NCBI GenBank assembly: GCA_026770615.1
Contig: MU631398.1
Span: 227,232 to 239,708, forward strand
From: Pavlovales sp. CCMP2436
Lineage: Eukaryota > Haptophyta > Pavlovophyceae > Pavlovales
Direction: 5' to 3'
DNA: 12,477 nt
Shown in pieces: positions 1-7,772 of this stretch. The position numbers and the translations under genes are program-made. How positions within the stretch are numbered: the stretch's first letter is position 1; every line of letters begins with the position of its first letter. Below the pieces are notes generated by a model that was given only the letters and a program-made list of their open reading frames with translations, did not search any database and was not told where the DNA came from.

Positions 1-120
1 CGAGTGCGTATCGGCGCTGACCTCACCGAAAGCGCCGATGACGATCCCGCGGATCGGCTTGACGGTGTTGAGCTTGGCCTCGATCGGGCCGATGCTGGCG
101 TTCGGGCCGTTTAATATCAT
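1..120 (-). CDS. Partial ORF of unknown family, cut by the left window edge
   Basis: The minus strand is open from an ATG at 118-120 to the left edge, about 40 codons. It contains the residue string IRGIVIGAFGEVSADTHS. Composition is GC-rich, and the frame stops being plausible exactly where the sequence turns AT-rich at about 110, so the ATG may be fortuitous and the piece may be the broken end of a longer ORF. From memory, a GAFGE-like block followed by D and H recurs beside reverse-transcriptase ORFs in algal and oomycete retroelements. That association is untested here. Function is unknown. Confidence 0.3.
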   Translation of the reverse strand, partial: MILNGPNASIGPIEAKLNTVKPIRGIVIGAFGEVSADTHS

Positions 121-622
121 ATAGTATATAGCATTTTGAATTTTCCGTACGTTATCTAAAGAAGTAAGTTAGTTATTTGGCGTCCATTTTTTTCAAAAGT
201 TAGGTGCGAATCTGCTGCAGATGTATATAAAATAAAATTTACTGGCTATATTTCGTTCTTGTCTTCGGGGAAGCGCTTCGGATGGTTGTCCTCTGCCCGG
301 GGGTGACCTGAGCCAGAGCCAACACCTGTCTCCGTTGAAATGGCAGGCGTCTGACTGTCCGGGAAGAGTACTGAGCACTGATCTGAGCGTCTGTATATAG
401 AAATGGGCAGCGCTCACTCAGTTCTGGCGGCCGGGCAGGCTCACTTTATTGATAAGTTAGTTAGTTATAAGTTATATTAAGCCAATGTGGCTTCTCAGTT
501 CTCGAATTCACCTTGGGATCGAGTCACGGTATTACTGTAGCCATCCGTGCTTCCAGAGTCGGAGCCCAGCACCGGTGTTGTCAGTCTCTCGGAGCCTGAC
601 AAAAACGAGGGGCCGCGGACGA
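121..622. other. Non-coding spacer, 3' flank of the inhibitor-2-like gene
   Basis: No convincing gene was found. The first part is AT-rich (about 110-240). Two blocks contain GTTAGTTA-type repeats at about 164-176 and 453-470. A minus-strand AATAAA lies in this stretch. Short ORFs on both strands show no family signature. Confidence 0.45.
445..450 (-). terminator. Possible polyadenylation signal AATAAA
   Basis: The plus strand reads tttatt, giving AATAAA on the minus strand about 175 nt beyond the stop codon of the inhibitor-2-like gene. Position and orientation suit a polyadenylation hexamer. Many algae use other signals, and an AT-rich spacer can give the hexamer by chance. Confidence 0.25.
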
Positions 623-1123
623 TCAGTCACCACCCGTCCGCTCCAGCTTGTAGTGAGCGCGGCGCTTGGCCTCGAAGGCACTCAACCGCTTCTCGTGTTC
701 GTCCACGGCCTTGCTGATTGCAGCGCCGTGCGGAGTGACCTCCTCGCCCATCACGTGCGCGAGGTGGAGCACGCCCAGCTTCTGCTGTAGCTCGTGGACG
801 TCGACGGTCTTCGGGGTGTCGCCCTTGACGTACTCGAAGGGCTCGTCCGCCTCCTTGTCGTAGTAGAGGAAGGGCGTGTCGGGGTGGTCGATCTTCATCG
901 TGCCGTACACCACCCCGCGCTCCTTCTGATGCTCCTCCAGCGTTGGCTCGTCCCACTGTGCGTGCGCCTCCGTCCGCCGGCTCGCCCTGCGCGAGCGGAC
1001 CAGGATCCCGCGAGGTCTCCTTCGGGACGCGAGCACGCGGAGGAGGCGGCGGCCGACGAGGAGAGAGACCGCCACGGCGAGGACGGCCAGCGGCGCGACG
1101 ACGAGGGCGGAGCGCGGTGCCAT
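623..1123 (-). CDS. Protein phosphatase inhibitor-2-like protein (PP1 regulatory subunit), 166 aa
   Basis: Members of the inhibitor-2 family are largely unstructured proteins that bind and inhibit the catalytic subunit of protein phosphatase 1. Three family landmarks appear in the right order: RGILVR at 38-43, matching the GILK/SILK PP1-docking motif; WDE at 57-59 followed by MKIDHPDTPF at 76-85, matching the conserved block whose threonine is the GSK3 site in animals (here Thr83); and FEAKRRAHYKLE at 150-161, matching the KLHYNE helix that covers the PP1 active site. The length is close to the family norm. The first 37 residues are odd: residues 5-24 are a continuous hydrophobic stretch followed by arginines, like a signal anchor, whereas the family is soluble. 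Alternatively these codons are partly intron, because a pyrimidine-rich run ending in AG precedes residue 36. A LINE begins just upstream, so the true 5' end may be disturbed. Family call is firm; start codon is not. Confidence 0.72.
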   Translation of the reverse strand: MAPRSALVVAPLAVLAVAVSLLVGRRLLRVLASRRRPRGILVRSRRASRRTEAHAQWDEPTLEEHQKERGVVYGTMKIDHPDTPFLYYDKEADEPFEYVKGDTPKTVDVHELQQKLGVLHLAHVMGEEVTPHGAAISKAVDEHEKRLSAFEAKRRAHYKLERTGGD

Positions 1124-1205
1124 CCCCCCGGACGCCGGGCAGCGCTCTCAAGATCGAGATGGACGACGGACGACGGGTTTTCATTCAATTACAAACAGTC
1201 TATTT

Positions 1206-1658
1206 TTGCCAACGTTTACGCCGCGAAAAATACAGGTGGCAGTGGACGGATCACACAAGGTGCTTGAGGATGGCACACACTTGGCATCTGGAGCATGTGC
1301 CTACATGATTACCAATCAAGACTCTCAGCCACCAACTGAAGAGGTACACATCGTCTACTGCACCTTCGACGGTGAGCAGGACGTAGCTAACGGGGAAATT
1401 AGCGGTTTATCCCTTGCTCTACAATGGCTTGGTAACGAATCCGAACTGCAGATCGGTTGGGACCACCTGAACGGGGTCAAGGAATCCCACTACCAAATCC
1501 CAAACACCCGCTGCTGCGGAAGGCCGCACGGCATGACCGCTGAGAGCTCTCACGCCTATAATCAAAACCCACACATGACAACAACACTAGCACTTATTGA
1601 ACAGGCCCAGGCAACAACCACACCCGCAAAATTGAGCACACATCGGCACATGGCCTGA
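1206..1658 (+). pseudogene. LINE ORF2 fragment: RNase H-like domain, first part
   Basis: The frame contains VAVDGSHKV, with the first RNase H aspartate at about 1245, then a beta-strand-like stretch. ANGEISGLSLALQWL follows, with the helix glutamate at about 1395, and then QIGWDHLNGVKE at the place of the third acidic residue. This order (D, E in a helix, D) matches RNase HI folds in LINEs. There is no ATG; the frame simply enters from the truncated 5' side, where the first codon is TTG. It ends at a TGA and the domain resumes in a different frame from 1667, so the copy is broken by a frameshift. The third acidic position is less canonical than the first two. Confidence 0.55.
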
Positions 1659-1666
1659 ACTAGGAA

Positions 1667-2320
1667 ATGGAGAAGCAAAGAGTCTACATTGAGCCCACAT
1701 GGCGCGAATCAACCCACACATACGTGGTAGACGGCCAGACCATACACACGATCAGGAAGATAATGACCAAAATGGACCCACATATGGATGACCTCGTAAT
1801 GCTCAATGCCTTAGCCGACTGGGGAGCGAAGCAGGTCACTATACACCGAAAAACGGACGGTCAAAATCTACAAAAACCAGCCTTCACCCCAGGAAAATAC
1901 ATGGTTACGACTCCGTACGGGGACATCCAACGAGCTGACGAGTCTTACCTCCGCAAAGCGGTGGCATCACGCATTAGGAGACAGCTGGTTGAGAAAATTA
2001 TGGCCAACAAACCGGGAAAATATAGCATTAAAGGGAACACAGCTGCAATCTGGGAGCTTGAATCGGAGTATATGCTTGCCTATTCTACATGGCCTGAGAA
2101 ATTCCCGCGCTTCATGCTAAGGTGCATATCCGGTTCGGTACGATACAACGCGGAGATCGCAACAGAGTACAGTACCCGGAAGTTCTACTGTACACGGCGA
2201 ATATTGGGGGAAAGCTCACACGCACGAACACAAAGTTCCCTCTGTGCGTTGCAGCGGGGGTACGAAGACCAGGGGAAGACACCAAGAATCATCTATTCCG
2301 GGAATGCCCCCAGGCACTAG
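1667..2320 (+). pseudogene. LINE ORF2 fragment: end of RNase H and following linker
   Basis: This frame continues the element after a frameshift. HMDDLVMLNALADWGAKQ at about 1775-1830 resembles the last RNase H block, where a histidine precedes N-x2-AD near the end of the fold. The next 100 or so residues are a charged region with no recognised domain, similar to the stretch between RNase H and the C-terminal zinc motif in LINE proteins. Near 2170-2240 the sense again passes to another frame (the frame open from 2122), so the last part of this ORF, ending at a TAG, is likely out of frame. The ATG at 1667 is not thought to be a real start. Confidence 0.5.
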
Positions 2321-2940
2321 CCGAACGAGTGTCACTCAAACATGCGATCGAGGCAGCAGTAGACGAAGCCACATGCAGCAACATCTCCCGGGGTGGAGCC
2401 CGTGCCGTTGCAACTGCAGTCATGGCTAGACCAGACTACTACGCAGGACAGATAGACCAGGAGGTAAAAATCATCATAAATAAAGACAGAAAAAACTCCG
2501 CCCAAGGCTGCTGGAAGGACGACCAAGGCCAACCCCTCCATATAAAGCTCGGGCTGATCCAGAAAGAGGTGATATCGAGCAGCCACAGATTACACAACAG
2601 ACGCATGGCGGTCCTAGATAGATTTCAGGTGGAGGCAGGAGACCAACCGACTGCCCACCACGGCCCGCACTTTATTAGACTCGCCATCAATGACTACAAA
2701 GTAAAGAAAATATTAAAGAAAGGAATCCAAGTCACCCAGATAATTCCAGGCCGCGCTCCGCACCACCAGGGTGCCGTGACCAGCGGTCTCATTGTAGTAT
2801 CACCGGGGGCACCAAACGCAAGGACAATCCACCCTTCCAAGGCAGCGGGCTCACGCGCAGCAGGAAGGAAGGCCACAAGAAATCCACAAGCCCCAACAGG
2901 GGGGAGGAGGATGATGGCTTCAGGATTGGACCTACCCTGA
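2122..2940 (+). pseudogene. LINE ORF2 fragment: zinc-knuckle-like C-terminal region
   Basis: The frame carries KFPLC followed by GEDTKNHLFRECP at about 2238-2312. The cysteine, then H-x4-C, resembles the C-terminal zinc motif of LINE ORF2 proteins, though the usual second cysteine is only visible in a neighbouring frame. After it come about 190 residues rich in charged and polar residues. I looked for the PD-(D/E)xK restriction-like endonuclease signature of early-branching LINEs here; an ARPDYY string exists but the rest does not follow, so no nuclease is claimed. The frame probably loses sense somewhere between 2760 and 2905, where the OTU frame is already open. A run of six G at about 2899 is one candidate frameshift site. 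Confidence 0.5.
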
Positions 2941-3587
2941 TAACCAACCCGGCCGGTGACTTCACAGCGTTACTGGCAACGCTAAGATTAAGCCCCGTAG
3001 GCGTAACAGGCGATGGAAACTGCCTACCCTACGCGGTGCTAAGAAGCGCAGGGCGAACGGTTAACTGGGAGACAGCCATAACACTACGCACAGCGGCAGT
3101 CAACCATGCGCTTCTACTCACGCCGGAAGTCCAAGAGGACCTGTTGTTACGTAGATCTGAGGATCACCCAAACGACCCGATGGGAAACACCCTTAACCAC
3201 AACAATCGCAGAAATATGTGGCCAATAGTAGCGCAAGCAATGTACGGGCAGCCGTACTTTGCGAATGGACAGGCAGCATGGATGCATGACAACATGCTCC
3301 ACATTATTGCCACGAGCATTGGAATGGATGTGGAACTCCTCAAACGCACTGCAAATGGGCAAGTATGCGAATTCATCGCAGTATACCACGCCGACCTTCC
3401 CCCACCAGTAGTGAGAATCCCTCTATACAGCATTGCTGGATGGACGGCTGGCCCTCTGGGCAGGAAAACACTGTCCGAGCTGATCACGTCATCGCGTAAC
3501 GGAGGCAGGAGGGTGTGTGTGATATCCTGTGATGCAAGCAAGACCCACTTTGAAGCTACATGTGAAATACCAGTTCAAGAGACGTAA
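2763..3587 (+). pseudogene. OTU-type cysteine protease domain at the C-terminus of the LINE
   Basis: OTU proteases are papain-like cysteine peptidases, usually deubiquitinases. The sequence GVTGDGNCLPYAVL places the D-G-N-C signature at 3012-3023, with the nucleophile cysteine codon at 3021-3023. KTHFEAT supplies the C-terminal catalytic histidine at 3546-3548, about 175 residues later, the usual OTU spacing. Between them, WPIVAQAMYG and AWMHDNMLHIIATSIGMDVELL look like the central OTU region that precedes the final strands. The frame is open well upstream of the catalytic block and reads as a polar linker, so the domain was probably fused to the preceding LINE protein, now in another frame. 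It ends at TAA 3585-3587. The domain itself appears uninterrupted. Role in the element is unknown. Confidence 0.68.
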
Positions 3588-3640
3588 GCAGCAAAACAAT
3601 TGAAGAATCTATAAGGCAAGCGATGTGGGTGAAGGTTGGA
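3588..3640 (+). other. Probable LINE 3' untranslated end
   Basis: A short A-rich stretch follows the OTU stop codon and runs into G-rich sequence at about 3640. No clear poly-A tail or simple 3' repeat marks the end, so the boundary is a guess from composition. Confidence 0.3.
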
Positions 3641-3670
3641 GGGGGGGGTGCGGTGCGACGGCGACGGTGG

Positions 3671-3701
<31 letters not shown>

Positions 3702-3790
3702 GGTGCGGCAGGCGGCGACGGCGGAGGCGGCGGCGGCGGCGGTGGCGGCGGCGGCGTGGTAGCGGCGATGGAGGCGGCGGAGGCGACGGC
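3640..3790 (+). repeat. (CGG/GGC)n low-complexity tract
   Basis: About 150 bp are nearly pure G, C and GGC/CGG triplets with scattered A and T. Read on the minus strand it gives polyproline, on the plus strand polyglycine or polyarginine. Neither has a start, flanking domain or other sign of being a gene. Confidence 0.85.
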
Positions 3791-4891
3791 GACGGTGACA
3801 GAGTTTGGCTTTAAAGACGAGAACTGGGGCGCATTCGGCAACTCAATTTTTTTGTCGGTGGTGGGCCTTCAGCATAGGCGCAGCTGAAGATACCTGCTGG
3901 CACGGCGGATTCACTCGCGAGAGTGACGTCCTTATGAACCGACGGCGATGAGAGACGCGGGCGGAATAAATTATTTTACCTACCCATACTGGGGCGAGGA
4001 CCAGGCGAGTAGGGAAATTAACTGAAATGTTTTTAAAATCGATCCCCACTTTTTTTCAAATGCCGAGGTCGGCGGTTCGATCCAACATCTGTCCCACATT
4101 TTATCTTTTTGCCCTTTTAATGCAACGGGGTGGGAATGCCATCGCGCGCGCGGCCGCCAGCGAGAAACCCGGTGGAGACGGGGCGCGCCTGCACGTCCCG
4201 CCCGCGCGCTCGTGCGCGCCCGTAGCCTTCCGTGGGGGGAACGGGACGTGCATGCAGCGACCAGCACTGGTGGCGCGTGGTGTGTATGCAGCGCAGCAGC
4301 CGCGCGAGTGTCGCCTACCACGCTGCGAGTGGGAATGAGTGTTTCTCAATTTTTGAAACGAGGTCGTGAAATCGAAACGCAGAAAAAATTAATTTTGGTG
4401 TAGTGGTAAAAGCTTAGCCCTGTAGTCGACGGGACGCAGGTTCGATACCGGTTGTTCGTCTGCTTTTTTTGCCTTTTGCGCGTCATCCTCCTTTCGATGG
4501 ACACGCCCAACGAGCATAGAAACCAGCGAGAGCCGTGTATGTGCACGTGCGGTGGCTGTTGGCTGCTTGCACGTCCCCGTCCCCTCGTGTTGAACATGGG
4601 GCATTTGCGTTGTCAACCGCGTGCTCGAGCGTGGGCGGAACGTACGGGCGTGCCAGCAGCTTCCCCGACATTTCCAATGGCGACCGCGAGCCCCGCCGCC
4701 TTCCCGCCCAGCCAGGGCCATCTGCGCAGCGCACTGTAAGATGCAAACAGCTTTTGCTGGAGGAATAGAACTCCGTTTCGTATTTTATTCGCCGAAACAC
4801 GCCGGACCTGCCTCGGACCTGCCAAACCCACCTCTTCCGGGCGTGGGTGAGCCCAAAAGGTAAAAGCGCAAAAGCCTTTTACGGGCCGTCG
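3791..4891. other. Intergenic stretch with no recognised protein gene
   Basis: Short ORFs lie on all frames, but none shows a family motif or consistent codon use. Visible structure: a T-rich block at 4045-4060; a B-box-like GGTTCGATCC at 4074-4083 without a matching A box; a complete tRNA-like unit at 4394-4470; CpG-rich stretches at 4140-4340 and 4530-4740; and a short hairpin (GTAAAAG 4860-4866 with CTTTTAC 4876-4882) just outside the MULE left end. Confidence 0.5.
4394..4470 (+). repeat. tRNA-like Pol III unit (box A, box B, T-run), likely SINE or pseudo-tRNA
   Basis: TAGTGGTAAAAG at 4401-4412 resembles the D-arm/box A region, GGTTCGATACC at 4439-4449 is a near-perfect box B/T-arm, and seven T at 4464-4470 form a Pol III terminator just behind. 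The spacing suits a tRNA of about 73 nt. The acceptor ends do not pair, the T-stem is imperfect and no clean anticodon stem forms, so a working tRNA is unlikely. A related B-box plus T-rich tail at 4074-4115 supports a dispersed tRNA-derived repeat. Confidence 0.45.
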
Positions 4892-4938
4892 CGGGCTTCA
4901 TACCACTACCACATTAAAGATTTTCAGTACCACATTAT
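4892..4938 (+). repeat. Left terminal inverted repeat of the MULE
   Basis: The core CCACTACCACATTA, then AGATTTTC, then TACCACATTAT, matches the reverse complement of 8688-8735 with a few mismatches and small gaps. The CCACATTA word occurs twice within the repeat, as expected of transposase-binding subterminal motifs. Confidence 0.8.
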
Positions 4939-4981
4939 GGAATTCGCGCCTTCGCGCTCTCGCCGTCCTGCGCGTGCTAGC

Positions 4982-5155
4982 CGTTGTTCACCTCGTAGGC
5001 CGTCTTAGGCGGCGGGAAGAAGGTGGACGCGGTGGACAACGAGGACGCGTACGCGTTCAACATGTTCGGCGCGTTGCTGACCTCGTTGGCCTCCTTAGGC
5101 GGAGGGAAGACGGTGGACGAGGTGGACAACGAGGACGCGTTCAACATGTTCGGCG
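4982..5155 (+). repeat. In-frame tandem duplication (90 + 84 bp) at the start of the left MULE ORF
   Basis: Copy 1 (4982-5071) and copy 2 (5072-5155) both run from CGTTG through a GGCGG-GGGAAG block and VDNEDA codons to ATGTTCGGCG. They differ by a 6-bp TACGCG insertion in copy 1 and scattered substitutions. Both lengths are multiples of three. Copy 1 has TAG (4996-4998) where copy 2 has TTG. Confidence 0.8.
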
Positions 5156-5813
5156 CGGACGACGCGCAGGAGGAGGAGGTCGGCGCGCAGGACAAGAAGC
5201 CGCGCAAGCAGCGCGCCAATGTCGCCTGGTCGATCGTCGAGTACCGCGGCGTCACCCTGTCTAGGCGTTCGAAGGAGGAGATTGACGAGGCGCTGAAGGC
5301 GCGCACGAAGAAGGCACTGAACAACCTCGACCTCAGCCTTCACCAGCCGCGATACGCTCGCGGCAAGGAGGGCGAGTGCGTCCAGGACGCAAGGGAGATG
5401 CTGCGTCCTGCTCGTACGCAGCGGTCGAGCAGTGGTGCGAGCAGAACGAGCGCGCCCAGCTGATGCTGAAGTCGGACTTTAAGAACCACACGGTGTACGT
5501 CGTGAGCGACTGGATGATCGACTCTGAGACCAAGTGGGTTACGTACGTCCTCACGTCCGAGAAGCTCATGACGAATCTGTGGCATATCAAGGAGTCCGGC
5601 ATGCCGGTGATCCTGTGCGTCGACACAACGCACCGCCTGGTGGCCGAGGGGCACTCCGTTTTCGTGTGCGGAGTTCGCGACATCGCTCAGAAGTTTCACA
5701 AGGTAGCCTACGGGGTGCAGCACAGCGACAAGGCCGTCGCCCCTAACGCGCATATGCTCCGGATGGTCGCGAAAGAGTATCTGCGCGTCAAGGAGAGGAT
5801 GCAGTGGTCGTAG
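4999..5813 (+). pseudogene. MULE transposase, N-terminal half with first catalytic aspartate
   Basis: Transposase of the Mutator-like DDE superfamily, N-terminal side. The reading begins after a TAG at 4996-4998, passes through an acidic duplicated segment (VDNEDAFNMFG), then a basic stretch near 5200-5300. The frame must shift once between about 5385 and 5410 to enter the second part. There, VTYVLTSEKLMTNLWHIKES is followed by VILCVDTTHRLVAEGHSVFVCGVRD. The D of DTTH (codon 5622-5624) sits where MULE domains have D-x-T-H/F-K, and the following KFHKVAYGV strand also matches. The ORF ends at TAG 5811-5813, before the second aspartate, the glutamate and the SWIM finger, so it is about half a transposase. 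It faces the minus-strand half across an AT-rich gap. No ATG start is evident. Confidence 0.68.
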
Positions 5814-6600
5814 GGGGGGGGGCAGCGTTAGTGCGTTCATTAACTTGGTTATTAGCAAAAAAAAAGTATTTTATTATTATTTGTTCCGAAGAACTTTGTC
5901 GGTGAAGCTTCACCACAAATTTAATGGTAAGTCAGTTACCATTGTTATCATTGTTTTATTGTGAGCTATAGCAAACAAATCAAAATTTAGCAATAATGAA
6001 ATCATGGTATAATGATTCAGATTACTAACTAACTAACTCAAGGGTGGAAAAACTGGCTACAAAGGTGGTCGCTAAAATTTCCAAACTTGATTATTTGATT
6101 TTGTGGCCGGTCGGCCGTAGGCCGAGCGTGCGCGCAGACGAGAAGTGCCCATTTCTATTTGATTCTGGTTTAAACGCGTTTACGCCTATACTTTAGTTAA
6201 TTATACATTAATTTCTGAATAATTTATATAATATTTAGTATTTATTAAATATTATATAAATAATATAGTAGCGCGGGCAGTTGCGCACGGGCTTAGACTA
6301 GGGGTGCTCTTGCATAGCGGCCTCACCCTCGCGCTTGCCGCCGTGTCCCATCGCTTACTAACGGGCAAATTAGGGCAAATGTGCTGAAATAGGCCATACT
6401 TTTTTCTACGACTGCCTGTGGCATAGAGGACCTGCCGGCGGCGCCTCCGATTTGAATCTTTGCAAGTGCTTCTCCCTCTCCACCGCTATTCTCAAAAGTG
6501 TATTTAACTAATAACTAGCTATTAACTAACTAGTAGAAACACAGAAAGGAAAACGCTCTAAATAACGCCCTAAAGTTGTCATTTGTTATACCCTATTCAT
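5814..6600. other. AT-rich non-coding centre of the MULE, between convergent ORF halves
   Basis: No ORF with a family signature. It starts with a G9 run, contains A-runs, TAACTAAC-type repeats at about 6023-6037 and 6505-6533, an AT palindrome at 6222-6261 and two GC-richer islets at about 6105-6145 and 6268-6355. It may combine the 3' flanks of both ORF halves and the junction of a rearrangement. Confidence 0.5.
6222..6261. repeat. Perfect 16-bp AT inverted repeat with 8-nt loop
   Basis: Arms 6222-6237 and 6246-6261 are exact reverse complements made only of A and T. It could extrude as a cruciform, or simply reflect low complexity. Confidence 0.75.
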
Positions 6601-7142
6601 TCAGTACGCCGAAGACAGCGCGCCCCCTTTCGGAATTTTGCGCATGTGCATCGGGTACCCGGGTGCCGAGGTGCCGAGCTTCTGCGCACGGTTCACGTGG
6701 TCGACGACCTTGAATGTTGATGGCTTGGTGACCTGGCCGTGGAGCATGTGCCAGAAAATCACGTGCTCGCAGACGAGGTAGTGATAGTACTTGCCACAGC
6801 TGCACTTCATGAGTTCGTTCTGGCCCTGGAGCGTGGAGTCAACGTCCATCATGCGCCAGAGCGTCTTCTCGAGCTTGTTGTTGTACTCGGCGACGGTGAG
6901 CAGGGCGAAAGCCTCGGAGAGGTCGAGCATGTTGTGCAGGTCATTGATGAGAGGGTCCGCTTTCACGCGGTGACTTTGGATGGGTCGTTGCTCATCACCG
7001 CGAGATAGCGGTCACGCGTCTGCGAGTACAGCTTGGCGCCCGCCTCCTCGCCCATGCCGTCAAGCTGCGAGCTGAGGTGCTCGCGCGGCAGCAGCAGCAC
7101 GGTAACGCCGTCGAGCGTGGTCTCGATCGCCGAGTCTTGTAA

Positions 7143-7146
7143 CTGA

Positions 7147-7195
<49 letters not shown>

Positions 7196-7453
7196 TAATC
7201 AACAAGGATAATAATTACAACAACAACAACAACAACAATATAATAATAATAATAACAACAACAATGATAATAACAATCTGAATAAATAGTAATAATGATG
7301 ATGATGATGATGATGATAATGATTATGATGATATGATGATGATGATAATAAAAATAATAATAATAATAAACACTTACAATGGCAATGACACATATCCCAA
7401 TGGCAGAGTCCTGGAGAAGGGCAGAGTCCGGGAGAGCTGAAGAGCAGAATTAC
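7143..7453 (-). other. Predicted intron of the MULE gene, filled by trinucleotide microsatellites
   Basis: On the minus strand the donor is AAAAG|GTAATT and the acceptor TTTCAG|TTACAA. Joining them keeps the frame (WKDQK then LQDSAIET). Most of the 311 nt is (TAA)n at 7147-7195, (CAA)n at about 7218-7262, (GAT)n at about 7295-7345 and further (AAT)n to 7370. Confidence 0.65.
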
Positions 7454-7682
7454 CTTTTGGTCTTTCCAGCCCACGACGAGTTGTAATGTGGCATTGCACC
7501 ACACGACGGAGTTGAACTTCTGGTTAAAACCGTGGTCGTCCATCCCGCCCCTTGTGTCCTAGCCAGTGTCGCATCACCTCGCCGAACTTGAGGAGGGCGT
7601 GTCGTGTCCAGTGCACCGCGTCCTTTTGCGTGCGGTTGGTACCCTCGAGTGAGTTGTTGTCGGACCCGCAGCCAGCGCCGAC

Positions 7683-7772
7683 CTGCACGGTGGGGGTGGG
7701 AGGGGGATTCAGGTGGTATTATTATTGTTGTTATTAATATTATTATTATTATTATATTCCACTAGCCTTTAC
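7683..7772 (-). other. Predicted 90-nt intron of the MULE gene
   Basis: Minus-strand donor GTGCAG|GTAAAG and acceptor CCGTGCAG|GTCGGC. Splicing joins FRWTRVQ to VGAGCGSDNN in frame, giving a continuous MULE-like sequence. The intron contains an (ATT)n run at about 7717-7757 and a pyrimidine-rich tract before the acceptor. Confidence 0.65.

Larger units (their letters stand above)
1190..3620 (+). mobile_element. 5'-truncated non-LTR retrotransposon (LINE) carrying RNase H and OTU protease domains
   Basis: From about 1190 the base composition switches to A/C-rich, roughly half GC, unlike the GC-rich genes on either side. Four overlapping or adjacent plus-strand frames follow one another without a clean start. 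In order they encode an RNase H-like region, a C-terminal zinc-knuckle-like motif and an OTU-type cysteine protease. RNase H and a C-terminal C-H-C motif are typical of LINE ORF2 proteins downstream of reverse transcriptase. No reverse transcriptase or endonuclease is present, as expected of a 5'-truncated copy. The Dualen/RandI LINEs of Chlamydomonas are reported to carry RNase H and a cysteine protease and are the nearest precedent I know. Ends are approximate; no target-site duplication or poly-A tail could be recognised. Confidence 0.7.

Noticed and set aside
398..410. 13-nt ATAGAAATGGGCA shared in inverted orientation with about 6147-6159
   Set aside because: Too short, and the flanks do not extend the match.
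2420..2600. Restriction-like endonuclease domain in the LINE
   Set aside because: An ARPDYY string follows the zinc-like motif, but no later D and K in the right pattern could be found.
3575..3841. Polyproline minus-strand ORF
   Set aside because: It only mirrors the (CGG)n tract; there is no domain and no start context.
4394..4470. Functional tRNA gene
   Set aside because: Boxes A and B are present, but the acceptor ends do not pair and the anticodon and T stems are poor.
4101..4863. Cluster of overlapping 70-110 codon ORFs on both strands
   Set aside because: No motif, no consistent codon use, and they overlap the tRNA-like unit; expected by chance in CpG-rich DNA.
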